44,142 nucleotides of DNA, taken from assembly GCA_021788115.1 (NCBI GenBank), contig JAJYLA010000013.1, positions 1-44,142 on the forward strand, in the 5' to 3' direction. The translations under genes and the position numbers were made by a program. The DNA comes from Actinomycetes bacterium. Its GTDB lineage: Bacteria; Actinomycetota; Acidimicrobiia; Acidimicrobiales; Palsa-688. How positions within the stretch are numbered: the stretch's first letter is position 1; the number at the start of each line of letters is the position of its first letter. The notes beneath the pieces were generated by a model. That model had not been told where the DNA came from, ran no database searches, and saw only the letters and a program-made list of their open reading frames with translations. Positions 23,286-31,416 of this stretch are shown one piece after another.

Positions 23286-24185
23286 CTAGCTGGTGGCCCC
23301 GTTGATCGTCGGGCTGCTGATCGCCCCCTGCTGCACACCCCACTTCGTCAGGATCTGCATGTACTGGCCGTTCGCCATGATCGCCTTGACCGCGGCGAGG
23401 AGGGGCTGCGCCAGGCCGCTGTTCTTCGGGACTGCGAAGCCGTAGGGAGCAGTCGAGAACGGGGTGCCCGTCAGCTTGAACTCGCCGTTGGACAGGTGGA
23501 CGATGTACGCCGCCACCTGGGAGTCGGCGAAGCCGACATCGGCGCGGCCGTCGGACACGGCCAGGTTGGCCTGGTTCTGGTCCGAGTACTGGAGGACGTT
23601 CACCTTGCACTTCTTCGACTGGGCGAGGGCGTCGCTCTGCTCGACGGTCCCCGACTCGACGGCCACCGAGTGCCCGCAGAGCGCCGTGAGACCGTTGAAC
23701 GTCTTGGTGCTGCTGGCCTTCTCGTAGAAGCCTTCGCCGGCGCTGAAGTAGTCGACGAAGTCGACCTGCTGCTCACGGGTCTTGTTGTCGGTGAACGACG
23801 AGTTGCCGAGGTCGAACTTGCCGTCGAGGAGGCCGGGGATGATGGTGTCGAACGTCGCATTCTCGAGCTTCCAGGGGACCCCCATCGCCTTGCTGAGCGC
23901 CTGGGCGAGGTCGGCATCGAAGCCAACGATCTTTCCGTTCTGCATGAACTCGTCCGGCGGGTAGCTGGCGTCCACCGCCACCGTGAGCCCCGACGCGTAC
24001 TTGGCCGGCACGGTGGCGGAACTGGCGGTCGTGGGCGTCGCAGCGGCCGTGGTGGGGGTGGCAGCGGCGGTCGTCGGGGACGATATGCTGCCCTTGCTGC
24101 TCCCGCACGCACCGGCTACCAGCGCCAGGAGCATCACGCCCGCTGCAATGCCGTACCGCCCCGATCGGGTCCCAATAGTGCTCAT
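23286..24185 (-). CDS. polar amino-acid ABC transporter substrate-binding lipoprotein
   Basis: A 299-residue periplasmic-binding-type protein. The signal peptide YGIAAGVMLLALVAGAC ends in a lipobox (VAGAC), followed by a Thr/Ala linker. The mature domain begins GLTVAVDASYPPDEFMQNGK, with IVGFDADLAQALSKAMGV, ALCGHSVAVESGTVEQ and DVGFADSQVAAYI, the family-3 solute-binding pattern. ATG 24185 has GGGAGG upstream. First gene of the importer operon. The exact amino acid cannot be read from sequence. Promoter lies in 24186-24478, shared with the divergent regulator. Confidence 0.92.
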   Translation of the reverse strand: MSTIGTRSGRYGIAAGVMLLALVAGACGSSKGSISSPTTAAATPTTAAATPTTASSATVPAKYASGLTVAVDASYPPDEFMQNGKIVGFDADLAQALSKAMGVPWKLENATFDTIIPGLLDGKFDLGNSSFTDNKTREQQVDFVDYFSAGEGFYEKASSTKTFNGLTALCGHSVAVESGTVEQSDALAQSKKCKVNVLQYSDQNQANLAVSDGRADVGFADSQVAAYIVHLSNGEFKLTGTPFSTAPYGFAVPKNSGLAQPLLAAVKAIMANGQYMQILTKWGVQQGAISSPTINGATS

Positions 24186-24435
24186 GTACAAGCCTCCCGT
24201 CGGCGGCAACCGGCGGCTGCCTTTGTCGCGGGAGATTAGCGGGTCGCCGGAGCCGGCGAGGAACACGTCGAGGCGGGAAACGCCCGGCTGCGCCCGGCGC
24301 AGGGCACCGCGCGCGCGATCGCTCCCGGTGCTGGTGCTGCGCCGCCGGCTGCGGGGAGACTGGCCCCCATGGAGCCGGCCGACGACCCGAGGGGCACCCC
24401 TCGCCGCGCCCGCCGGCGCGCCCAACCATACGGGT

Positions 24436-24460
24436 TATTCTGTCGTAGACTAGAATATTC
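24436..24460. promoter_or_regulatory. inverted repeat TATTCT-N10-AGAATA before the SufR-like gene
   Basis: TATTCT 24436-24441 and AGAATA 24452-24457 form an inverted repeat, overlapping a GAATATTC palindrome (24453-24460) and a TAGAAT -10-like box (24451-24456). It is a very AT-rich island in GC-rich DNA, 20-45 bases before the ATG at 24479, and probably the regulator's own operator. Confidence 0.5.
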
Positions 24461-24478
24461 CTAGGACTGCGGGGAACG

Positions 24479-25171
24479 ATGACCGACGACGCGTACGACG
24501 AGGTGCAGCAGGAGGCCCGGGCGCTGGGGGACCCGACCCGCCACCGGCTGTTCCGCTACATCGTCGACGCCGGCCGCCCTGTCGGGGTCGGCGAGCTCAC
24601 CGACCTCGTCGGGCTCAACCACAACGCGGTGCGCCAGCACCTCGCCGTGCTCAAGGGCGCCGCTCTCGTGGTCGAGGAGCTCGAGGCACGCGACCGCCCC
24701 GGGCGGCCCCGCCTTCTCTACCGCGTGCACCCCGAGGTGGCCGGGGCGTGGGGCACCTCCGGCGCGTACGCATGGCTGGCCGCCCTGCTGACCGACGCCG
24801 TCCGCCAGAAGGTCGACGCCCGCGAAGCCGGCCGGCGGTACGGGCTTCGTCGAGCAGCCGAGGTCGCGAGCAGCGGCGAGCCGGCGGATCTGCTCGGAGA
24901 GGAACTGCTGCGGCGCGGGTTCCGCCCGGAGCGCACCGAGCGGGGCCGGCGGATCGACTTCGTGCTGGGGCGCTGCCCGTTCGCCGAGGTGGCGAGCGAA
25001 GATCCCGGCACGGTGTGCCAGCTGCACCTCGGCCTCGCCGAGGGCCTGGCGGAGGGGCTCTCCGCCGAGGGGGGTCGCCTCGTCGTCGAGCGCCTCGCGG
25101 CCAAGGAACCGCAGCGCGCGAGGTGCCGCCTCGTCGTGCGACGCGAGCCGCCCCCGGGCGACGCCGCCTGA
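24479..25171 (+). CDS. SufR/ArsR-like winged-helix regulator
   Basis: A 230-residue regulator. The N-terminal winged helix has ALGDPTRHRLFRYIVDAGRP, GVGELTDLVGLNHNAVRQHL and AVLKGAALVVEE. The C-terminal ligand domain contains LGRCPFAEVASEDPGTVCQL followed by HLGLAEGLAEGL. The CPF..HP..VC.LHL arrangement is that of SufR-like actinobacterial regulators, in which such Cys residues bind an iron-sulfur cluster. Two Cys are visible there plus one near the end (RARCRL). No suf genes are in the window. It is divergent from the amino-acid importer but may not control it. Confidence 0.75.
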   Translation: MTDDAYDEVQQEARALGDPTRHRLFRYIVDAGRPVGVGELTDLVGLNHNAVRQHLAVLKGAALVVEELEARDRPGRPRLLYRVHPEVAGAWGTSGAYAWLAALLTDAVRQKVDAREAGRRYGLRRAAEVASSGEPADLLGEELLRRGFRPERTERGRRIDFVLGRCPFAEVASEDPGTVCQLHLGLAEGLAEGLSAEGGRLVVERLAAKEPQRARCRLVVRREPPPGDAA

Positions 25172-25178
25172 GCTGACC

Positions 25179-25220
25179 GCCGCCGGGCACCGCCGCGCGG
25201 CAGCGCCCGCTCCCGGCGGC
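25179..25220. terminator. stem-loop between convergent regulator and hsp20 genes
   Basis: GCCGCCGGG 25179-25187 pairs with CCCGGCGGC 25212-25220, and the loop itself can fold (GCCGCGCGGC). It lies eight bases after the regulator stop and before the end of the convergent hsp20 gene. There is no T run, as is common in actinobacteria. Probably a two-way terminator. Confidence 0.55.
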
Positions 25221-25246
25221 CGCTGCCGCTGCCGCGCCCTCGACCC

Positions 25247-25582
25247 TCAGGGCCTCGCGGCCGGGCGGCGGACCACCACGGGGATGCGCGTGGCGGCAGG
25301 CCGTGCAGGGTCACCGATGGGCGCCCGCACTTCGAGCAGTCCGTCCGCGTAAGTGGCGCTCACGAACTCCTCCTCCGTGCCCGGCGGCAGCGCGATGTCC
25401 CGCACGAAGGCCCCGTAGCGTAGGTCCGAGGCGTGATCTCCCGGCTCCGGCCCGAGGTCACGGCTGGCGCGGATGTGGAGCACGTCGTAGGCGATCCAGA
25501 CCTCGATGTCACGCTCGGGGTCGACGCCGGGCAGCTCGGCCTGGATCACGAGGCTGCTGTCGTCGAGGTATTCCAGTGCCAT
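25247..25582 (-). CDS. Hsp20 family small heat-shock protein
   Basis: A 111-residue small chaperone. The alpha-crystallin core is complete: LVIQAELPGVDPERDIEVWI, then LHIRASRD, YGAFVRDIALPPGTEEEFVS, ATYADGLLEVRAPI, and a tail IPVVV with the I-x-V motif that joins dimers. The N-terminal arm is only about ten residues, shorter than the 30-45 usual in this family, so large oligomers may not form. ATG 25582 has GGAAGA upstream. It is divergent from the pnt operon across a 216-bp region that contains a long hairpin. Confidence 0.88.
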   Translation of the reverse strand: MALEYLDDSSLVIQAELPGVDPERDIEVWIAYDVLHIRASRDLGPEPGDHASDLRYGAFVRDIALPPGTEEEFVSATYADGLLEVRAPIGDPARPAATRIPVVVRRPAARP

Positions 25583-25693
25583 AGCCGGTCTTCCTGGATG
25601 CGTGGACCCGGGCGGGTCCTCAAGAGTACGGTGGACCTGGCAGATCGTCGCTGCTATCAGCCAACGTCGTGTAGGGCCCTCTGGTCGGGTTGC

Positions 25694-25735
25694 CCAGGGC
25701 CGAAAGACACACCTCAGTGTGGATTTCGCCCCTGG
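25694..25735. promoter_or_regulatory. long imperfect hairpin between hsp20 and pntAA
   Basis: Arms 25694-25712 and 25717-25735 pair in 16 of 19 positions: CCAGGG with CCCTGG, CGAAA with TTTCG and CACAC with GTGTG. The centre is about 84 bases before the pntAA start and 132 before hsp20. It may be an operator for the divergent pair or an RNA leader element of the pnt transcript. Confidence 0.5.
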
Positions 25736-25798
25736 TAGTCGCCAGTTCTCACACGGCAAGGTATAGGACCAGTTTCGCGAGACGAACAGGAGATCCGT

Positions 25799-27001
25799 GT
25801 GAGTGAGCCACCCCATGAGTCCACCGCGGGCGCGGCGCGCCTGCTGGTCGCTGCCATCAAGGAGACTGCGGCCGGCGAGCGACGGGTGGCGCTGACACCC
25901 GACTCCGTGACCAAGCTGAAGCCCGCCGGCATAGACGTGGCGGTGGAGACAGGAGCCGGGGCCGGCGCCTTCCTGTCCGACGACGCCTACGCCGGCGCCG
26001 GGGCTTCCGTCGTCGGAGCCGCGCAGCTGACCGCCCGCGCCGATGTCGTCGTGACCATCGGATCCCCCTCTCCCGAGCTCGTGGGCCAGCTCCGCCCGGG
26101 CCAGACGATCATCGGCATGCTGCGGCCGTTGATCGACCCCCACCTCGCGCAGCGGCTCGCGGAGGCGGGCGTTACGGCGGTCAGTCTCGACATGCTCCCC
26201 CGCACGGTGAGCCGCGCACAGTCCATGGACGCCCTGACGTCGCAGGCCAACGTCGCGGGGTACAAGGCGGTCCTCGTCGCCGCCGACGCGTTCGCCCGCT
26301 TCTTCCCGATGCTCGTCACGGCCGCCGGAACGGCGAAGCCCGCCGACGTCCTGGTCCTCGGCGCCGGCGTGGCCGGGCTGCAGGCGATGGGCACCGCGCG
26401 CCGCCTCGGCGCTGTCGTCACCGGCTATGACGTAAGGCCCGAGACCCGCTCGGAGATCGAGTCGGTCGGGGCGCGCTTCTTGCAGCTCAAGTCCGTCACA
26501 TCCGCCGCCGGCGAGGGCGGCTACGCGCGGGCGCTCACCGAAAGCGAGCAGGCCGCCCAGCAGGAGGAGCTCAACTCGCTCATCGCTCGCTTCGACATCG
26601 TCATCACCACCGCCCAGGTGCCGGGCCGCCGGCCGCCCCTTCTCGTCACGGGGGACGCGGTGAAGCAGATGCGCGCCGGGTCGGTGATCGTCGATCTCGC
26701 GGCCAGCGCCCTCGGGGGCAACGTCGAGGGCTCGGTACCGGACCAGGAGGTGGTCACCGGCAACGGGGTCACCATCATCGGAGGCGGGAACCTCGCGGCG
26801 CAGGTGCCGGCGGCGGCGTCCGCCGCCTTCTCCAACAACGTCGGCGCCCTGCTGCAGACCCTGGTCCGCGACGGCTCGCTGGCGATCGACCTCGAGGACG
26901 AGGTCCACGCGGGGGTCGTCGTGACCCACGGCGGGCGGGTGGTCAACCCCGCGGTCTCGAAGCTCCTCGACACAACCGCTACTCCAGGAGGCAATTCATG
27001 A
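25799..27001 (+). CDS. pntAA: NAD(P) transhydrogenase alpha subunit, domain I (PntAA)
   Basis: A 400-residue soluble NAD(H)-binding subunit. The N-terminal half has AIKETAAGERRVALTPDSVT, the alanine dehydrogenase/PNT signature. RAQSMDALTSQANVAGYKAV (140-158) and the Rossmann loop VLVLGAGVAGLQAMGTARRL (184-203) follow. It passes hydride between NADH and NADP with PntB, driven by proton flow through the membrane subunits. GTG 25799 follows AGGAGA. Its stop overlaps the pntAB start as ATGA. Splitting of PntA into PntAA and PntAB is typical of many actinobacteria and alphaproteobacteria. Confidence 0.95.
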   Translation: MSEPPHESTAGAARLLVAAIKETAAGERRVALTPDSVTKLKPAGIDVAVETGAGAGAFLSDDAYAGAGASVVGAAQLTARADVVVTIGSPSPELVGQLRPGQTIIGMLRPLIDPHLAQRLAEAGVTAVSLDMLPRTVSRAQSMDALTSQANVAGYKAVLVAADAFARFFPMLVTAAGTAKPADVLVLGAGVAGLQAMGTARRLGAVVTGYDVRPETRSEIESVGARFLQLKSVTSAAGEGGYARALTESEQAAQQEELNSLIARFDIVITTAQVPGRRPPLLVTGDAVKQMRAGSVIVDLAASALGGNVEGSVPDQEVVTGNGVTIIGGGNLAAQVPAAASAAFSNNVGALLQTLVRDGSLAIDLEDEVHAGVVVTHGGRVVNPAVSKLLDTTATPGGNS

Positions 27002-27321
27002 GCGCCGGACTCGTGTCCGACATCAGCATCTTCGTACTGGCGATCCTGGCCGGCTACGAGGTCATCAGCAAGGTGCCGTCCACGCTGCACACACCGCTGA
27101 TGTCCGCGTCGAACGCCATCCACGGCATCGTGGTCGTCGGCGCGATGATCACCGCCGCCCAGGCCCACGACGCGACCGGCTACGTCCTCATGTTCGTGGC
27201 GTCGGTGTTCGCGGCGATGAACGTGGTGGGCGGCTACGCCGTGACGGACCGCATGCTCGAGATGTTCAAGAAGCGCCCGGCGCCGCAGCCCCAGGCCGAC
27301 CCCACCAAGAACGGGAACTGA
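26998..27321 (+). CDS. pntAB: NAD(P) transhydrogenase alpha subunit, membrane part (PntAB)
   Basis: A 107-residue membrane protein with three helices: ISIFVLAILAGYEVIS, a middle one around HGIVVVGAMITAAQA, and YVLMFVASVFAAMNVVGGYA. VPSTLHTPLMSASNAIHGIV is the conserved proton-channel stretch of PntA membrane domains. The end, VTDRMLEMFKKR, matches the usual cytoplasmic tail. The start overlaps the pntAA stop (ATGA), and pntB starts five bases after its stop. It completes the proton path together with PntB. Confidence 0.95.
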   Translation: MSAGLVSDISIFVLAILAGYEVISKVPSTLHTPLMSASNAIHGIVVVGAMITAAQAHDATGYVLMFVASVFAAMNVVGGYAVTDRMLEMFKKRPAPQPQADPTKNGN

Positions 27322-27326
27322 GCAGC

Positions 27327-28745
27327 GTGGGAACCGTAGACACCATCGTGGCGATGGCCTACCTCGTGGCCGCCATCGCCTTCATCGCCGGGCTGCACCT
27401 CATGAACTCCCCGGCCACCGCCCGCAAGGGCAGCCCGATCTCGACGGCCGGCATGGTCGTCGCCGTCGCGGCCACGCTGGCCAAGATGGCCAACGACGGC
27501 AACACCAGCACCACCGCCTGGATCGTGCTCGCCGCGGGGCTCGTCGTCGGCGGCGGCGCCGGCCTGTGGATGGCCCACAGCGTCAAGATGACCGCCATCC
27601 CCCAGCTGGTCAGCCTGTTCAACGCCGTCGGCGGCGGCGCGGCCGCCGTGATCGCGATCGCGGACTTCGTGCGCCTCGCCGGCGTCTCGGGCACCGCCAT
27701 CACCCCCCGCACGGCGGTCGCGACGGCGCTCGACGTCATCATCGGCGGCGTGACCTTCTCCGGGTCGCTGATTGCGGCGGGCAAGCTGCAGGGCTGGATC
27801 ACCGGCCAGCCGGTCGTGTTCCGCGGTGCGCGCGTCCTCACCGGGGCGCTCGCTGCCGTCGGTGTCGGCGGCAGCGCCTACCTCTTCACCGGCTCCGAGA
27901 ACATCGGGATCCTCATGATGGTCGTGGGCGCCTCGCTGGTGTTCGGGATCACGATGGTGCTCCCGATCGGCGGCGCCGACATGCCGGTCGTGATCTCCCT
28001 TCTCAACGCGTTCACCGGTATCGCGGTGGCCATGGCCGGCTTCGTCATCAACAGCGCCGGCCTGATCATCGGCGGCGCCCTCGTCGGGGCGTCCGGAACC
28101 ATCCTCACGATCCTGATGGCCGAGGCGATGAACCGCTCGATCCCGAACATCATCATCGGCGGGTTCGGGACCGGCGACTCCGCGGTCGCCGTCGGCGCCG
28201 GCGCCACCGGCGACATCCGCCGGCTCTCCGCCGACGACGCCGCCATCCAGATGTCCTATGCCAGCAAGGTCATCATCGTGCCCGGATACGGCCTCGCGGC
28301 CGCCCAGGCCCAGCGGGAATGCCGGGAGCTGGCCGACGTGCTCGAATCGCGCGGTGTCGACGTGTCCTACGCCATCCACCCGGTGGCCGGGCGCATGCCC
28401 GGCCACATGAACGTGCTGCTCGCCGAGGTCAACGTCCCCTACACGCAGCTCAAGGAGATGGACGCGGTCAACCCCGAGTTCGACTCGGCGGACGTCGCCC
28501 TCGTCGTGGGAGCCAACGACGTGACCAACCCGGCCGCCCGCCGGCCCAACACGCCGCTGTCGGGCATGCCGATCCTCGACGTGGACCACGCAAAGAACAT
28601 CATCGTGATCAAACGGTCCATGGGACACGGCTACGCCGGTATCGACAACGAGCTGTACACGAACCCGAAGACGGGCATGTTCTTCGCCGACGCCAAGAAG
28701 GGTCTGGCGGAGATCACCGCGGCGGCCAAGGCCCTGGTGGGCTGA
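27327..28745 (+). CDS. pntB: NAD(P) transhydrogenase beta subunit (PntB)
   Basis: A 472-residue subunit. The N-terminal two thirds hold about nine membrane helices (GLHLMNSPATARKGSPIS is the conserved first loop). The C-terminal NADP(H)-binding domain III (about 290-472) shows VIIVPGYGLAAAQAQRE, IHPVAGRMPGHMNVLLAE, DVALVVGANDVTNPAARR and IKRSMGHGYAGIDNELY. All motifs of a working subunit are present. GTG 27327 is used. It is followed by a strong stem-loop, so the operon is pntAA-pntAB-pntB only. Confidence 0.95.
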   Translation: MGTVDTIVAMAYLVAAIAFIAGLHLMNSPATARKGSPISTAGMVVAVAATLAKMANDGNTSTTAWIVLAAGLVVGGGAGLWMAHSVKMTAIPQLVSLFNAVGGGAAAVIAIADFVRLAGVSGTAITPRTAVATALDVIIGGVTFSGSLIAAGKLQGWITGQPVVFRGARVLTGALAAVGVGGSAYLFTGSENIGILMMVVGASLVFGITMVLPIGGADMPVVISLLNAFTGIAVAMAGFVINSAGLIIGGALVGASGTILTILMAEAMNRSIPNIIIGGFGTGDSAVAVGAGATGDIRRLSADDAAIQMSYASKVIIVPGYGLAAAQAQRECRELADVLESRGVDVSYAIHPVAGRMPGHMNVLLAEVNVPYTQLKEMDAVNPEFDSADVALVVGANDVTNPAARRPNTPLSGMPILDVDHAKNIIVIKRSMGHGYAGIDNELYTNPKTGMFFADAKKGLAEITAAAKALVG

Positions 28746-28752
28746 GAACGTG

Positions 28753-28784
28753 CGGCCCGCCGGGGCGGCAACCCCGGCGGGCCG
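28753..28784 (+). terminator. perfect 13-bp stem terminator after pntB
   Basis: CGGCCCGCCGGGG (28753-28765) pairs perfectly with CCCCGGCGGGCCG (28772-28784) around the six-base loop CGGCAA, seven bases after the pntB stop. No T run follows, as often seen in actinobacteria. Confidence 0.8.
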
Positions 28785-28841
28785 TACGCCTCGGAGCCGC
28801 GATCGCTTGCCGGCGGGCCCCGGCAGCCGTCAAGATGTGCC

Positions 28842-29888
28842 GTGAGCGCCTCAGCGAGCAGCGCGACGATGCGGGCGTGGGAGGTGGCCACGCCCGGGCC
28901 GATCGACACCAAACCGCTGCGCCCGGTGGAGAGGCCGATTCCCGAGCCGGGTCCCGGCCAGGTGCTGGTGCGCGTCGCGGTGTGCGGCGTGTGCCGCACC
29001 GATCTGCACCTCGCCGAGGGTGACCTGGCCCCCCGCCGTCCGGGGGTGGTACCCGGCCACGAGGCGGTGGGCCACGTGGAGGCGCTCGGGCCGGGCTGTC
29101 GCAGGCTCCGCACGGGGGAAAGGGTGGGCGTCGCGTGGCTCGCCTCCACGTGCGGGCGGTGCAGGTTCTGCCGGTCGGGCAGGGAGAACCTGTGCGTGGA
29201 TCCGCGCTTCACCGGATGGGACCTCGACGGCGGCTACGCCGAGTACCTCGTCGCCGACGAGGCGTTCGTCTACCGGCTCCCCGAGCGCTTCGACGACGAC
29301 GACGCCGCCCCGCTTCTGTGCGCGGGCATCATCGGCTACCGGGCGCTCCGCCAGGCGGACCTTCCCCCGGGGGGCCGGCTGGGCATCTACGGCTTCGGGG
29401 CGTCCGCCCACCTGACGGCGCAGGTGGCCATCGCCGCAGGCGCCGAGGTGCACGTCATGACCCGCTCCCCCGACGCCCGGGCGCTGGCCCTGGAGCTCGG
29501 CGCGGCCTCGGCGGGCGACACCTTCGACGCCCCGCCGGCGCCCCTCGACGCGGCGATCCTCTTCGCTCCCGTCGGCACCGCCGTGCCTCCGGCCCTGGCC
29601 GCCCTGGACCGGGGCGGCACCCTCGCGGTGGCGGGCATCTACCTGAGCGACATCCCGTCGCTCGACTACCAGGCGCACCTCTTCCAGGAGCGGACCCTGC
29701 GCAGCGTCACGGCGAACACCCGCTCCGACGGCGTCCAGCTCCTGGCCATCGCCGAGCGCATCGGCATCCGCCCCACGACGACGGTGTACCCCTTCGAGGC
29801 GGCGGACCAGGCCCTCGCCGACCTCCGCGACGACCGGGTCAACGGGGCGGCGGTGATCCGTGTGGCTCCCGAGCCGCCCGCAGGCTGA
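28842..29888 (+). CDS. zinc-dependent alcohol dehydrogenase
   Basis: A 348-residue medium-chain dehydrogenase. Catalytic zinc ligands: Cys in VAVCGVCRTDLHLAEG and the GHEAVGHVE segment. The four structural-zinc Cys lie in STCGRCRFCRSGRENLC. The nucleotide-binding loop is GIYGFGASAHLTAQVA. DLHLAEG and the later ERTLRSVTANTRSDG are typical of the AdhA-type zinc-binding alcohol dehydrogenases common in actinobacteria. GTG 28842 is used; ATG 28869 (MRAWEV) would also give the family start. It stands alone between the pnt terminator and a convergent epimerase gene. Confidence 0.88.
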   Translation: MSASASSATMRAWEVATPGPIDTKPLRPVERPIPEPGPGQVLVRVAVCGVCRTDLHLAEGDLAPRRPGVVPGHEAVGHVEALGPGCRRLRTGERVGVAWLASTCGRCRFCRSGRENLCVDPRFTGWDLDGGYAEYLVADEAFVYRLPERFDDDDAAPLLCAGIIGYRALRQADLPPGGRLGIYGFGASAHLTAQVAIAAGAEVHVMTRSPDARALALELGAASAGDTFDAPPAPLDAAILFAPVGTAVPPALAALDRGGTLAVAGIYLSDIPSLDYQAHLFQERTLRSVTANTRSDGVQLLAIAERIGIRPTTTVYPFEAADQALADLRDDRVNGAAVIRVAPEPPAG

Positions 29889-29915
29889 CCCGGCGCGGCG
29901 GGGCGGGGCGGCCGC

Positions 29916-30824
29916 TCAGCCTCCGGGCCCGGCGAGGACTCCGCGGAGGGCCCCGTCGAGCTCGGGATGCGCGAACTCGAAGCCGCCGGCGGTCAGCACC
30001 CGGGGCTCGACGCGGGCGCTGGTGAACATGAGCGCGTCCGCCATCTCCCGGCCGAGGGCGAGCCGGGGGGCGAACGCGGGCACGGCCAGGACGGCCGGCC
30101 GGTGCACGGCCCGCCCGAGGGCCCGGGTGAACTCGGCGTTGGTGACCGGGCGGGGAGCGACGAGGTTGACCGGGCCGCCGACCTCGTGGTCGAGGAGCCA
30201 GGTGATCGCCCGGACCTCGTCGCGCAGCGTGATCCAGCTCCACCACTGGCCGCCGGAACCCAGCCGCGCGCCGAGCCCGGCCCTGAAGGGGAGGAGCATC
30301 TTCGGGAGGAGCCCGCCGTGGCGGGCGAGGACGAGCCCCGTCCGGAGGTGCACGACCCGGACCCCGGCCTCGGCGGCCGGCGAGGCCGCAGACTCCCATT
30401 CCCGGCACACGGATGCGAGGAAATCACCGCCCGGGGCGGCGGACTCGGTGAGCACCTCGGCGCCGCGGTCACCGTAGAAGCCGACCGCCGAGGCGACGAG
30501 GAGCGCCCGGGGGCGCCCGGAGCCGGCGCCGGCGACGGCCCGGGCGATCAGCGCCGTGCTTGCCGTGCGGCTGTCGAGGATCACCCGCTTGCGCTCGGCG
30601 CTCCACCGGCGGTCGCCGATGCCGGCCCCGGCCAGGTGGACGACCGCGTCGACGCCCGCGAGGCCGGCGGGGTCCAGCTCTCCGGCTGGGGGATCCCAGC
30701 GCAGCTCCGACGCTCCCGCCGGCGCGCGGCGCACGATTCGCACGACGTCGGCGCCCGCGGCGGTCAGCTCGCCGGCGAGGGTCCCGCCGATCAGACCACC
30801 CGAACCCGTGATCGCCACCCGCAT
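29916..30824 (-). CDS. TIGR01777 family NAD-dependent epimerase/dehydratase
   Basis: A 302-residue extended-SDR protein. The nucleotide-binding start is MRVAITGSGGLIGGTLAGEL (ATG 30824). VVHLAGAGIGDRRWSAERKR, LLVASAVGFYGDRGAEVLTE and LPKMLLPFRAGLGARLGSGG follow, with WSWITLRDEVRAI and GPVNLVAPRPVTNAEFTRAL. This is the diagnostic series of the TIGR01777 (YfcH/SDR39U1) family. The usual Tyr is in FYGDRG. Biological substrate is not known for most members. Longer upstream frames lack the Rossmann start, so ATG 30824 is firm. Confidence 0.92.
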   Translation of the reverse strand: MRVAITGSGGLIGGTLAGELTAAGADVVRIVRRAPAGASELRWDPPAGELDPAGLAGVDAVVHLAGAGIGDRRWSAERKRVILDSRTASTALIARAVAGAGSGRPRALLVASAVGFYGDRGAEVLTESAAPGGDFLASVCREWESAASPAAEAGVRVVHLRTGLVLARHGGLLPKMLLPFRAGLGARLGSGGQWWSWITLRDEVRAITWLLDHEVGGPVNLVAPRPVTNAEFTRALGRAVHRPAVLAVPAFAPRLALGREMADALMFTSARVEPRVLTAGGFEFAHPELDGALRGVLAGPGG

Positions 30825-30888
30825 GGTAGGTACCGTATCCCCGGCGGGGACCCCTTGGTCTTCGCCGCCCGCGTGCCCGAAGCCGGCG

Positions 30889-31326
30889 CTAGCGGGCGCG
30901 GGCGCTGAGGTACATGTCGCGCAGGACGCTGGCCTCCAGCTCCATGCGGTCGAGGAGGCCCTTGACGACGTCACCCATGCTGACCATCCCGACCAGGCGG
31001 CCGTCTTCGACGAGCGGCAGATGCCGGATCCTCTTGGTGAGCATCGTCTCCATCACGTCGAGCAGCCGGGCGTCGGGCGAGCACGTCGGCACCGGCGACG
31101 TCATCACCTCCCCGGCCGTGAGGTTCACCGCCGCCGGGCCGCCCACCCCGATCGCGTGCACGATGTCGCGCTCGGTGACGATCCCGGCGATCGGCTCGGC
31201 GCCCATCCCCACCACCATGGCACCGATGTTGTCGAGGCGCATGGCTCGCGCCACGTCCCCCAGGCGGCTCGTCGACGACACGGTCACGACCGCCTTGCGG
31301 ACACCCGTGATATCCGACACGTTCAT
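30889..31326 (-). CDS. CBS-domain pair protein
   Basis: A 145-residue protein made of two CBS motifs: VRKAVVTVSSTSRLGDVARA to GIVTERDIVHAIGVGG, and GEVMTSPVPTCSPDARLLDV to VGMVSMGDVVKGLLDR. Such Bateman modules bind adenosyl ligands and sense energy state. There is no attached enzyme domain, so it must act on another protein. ATG 31326 has GGAGGG eleven bases upstream. It lies just downstream of serS on the same strand, separated by 90 bases, so co-transcription is possible. Confidence 0.9.
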   Translation of the reverse strand: MNVSDITGVRKAVVTVSSTSRLGDVARAMRLDNIGAMVVGMGAEPIAGIVTERDIVHAIGVGGPAAVNLTAGEVMTSPVPTCSPDARLLDVMETMLTKRIRHLPLVEDGRLVGMVSMGDVVKGLLDRMELEASVLRDMYLSARAR

Positions 31327-31416
31327 CTGGCCCTCCCTCCCGTCAGGCGCTGATGACGTCATTGTGCCTCGCCCGCCGGCGTTTGCGGCCGGCCGCCCCG
31401 GGGGCGGGCACAGGGC

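Noticed and set aside
25619-25624. CTCAAG upstream of hsp20, a half-site of the HspR HAIR element.
   Set aside because: The matching CTTGAG half at the required spacing is absent.
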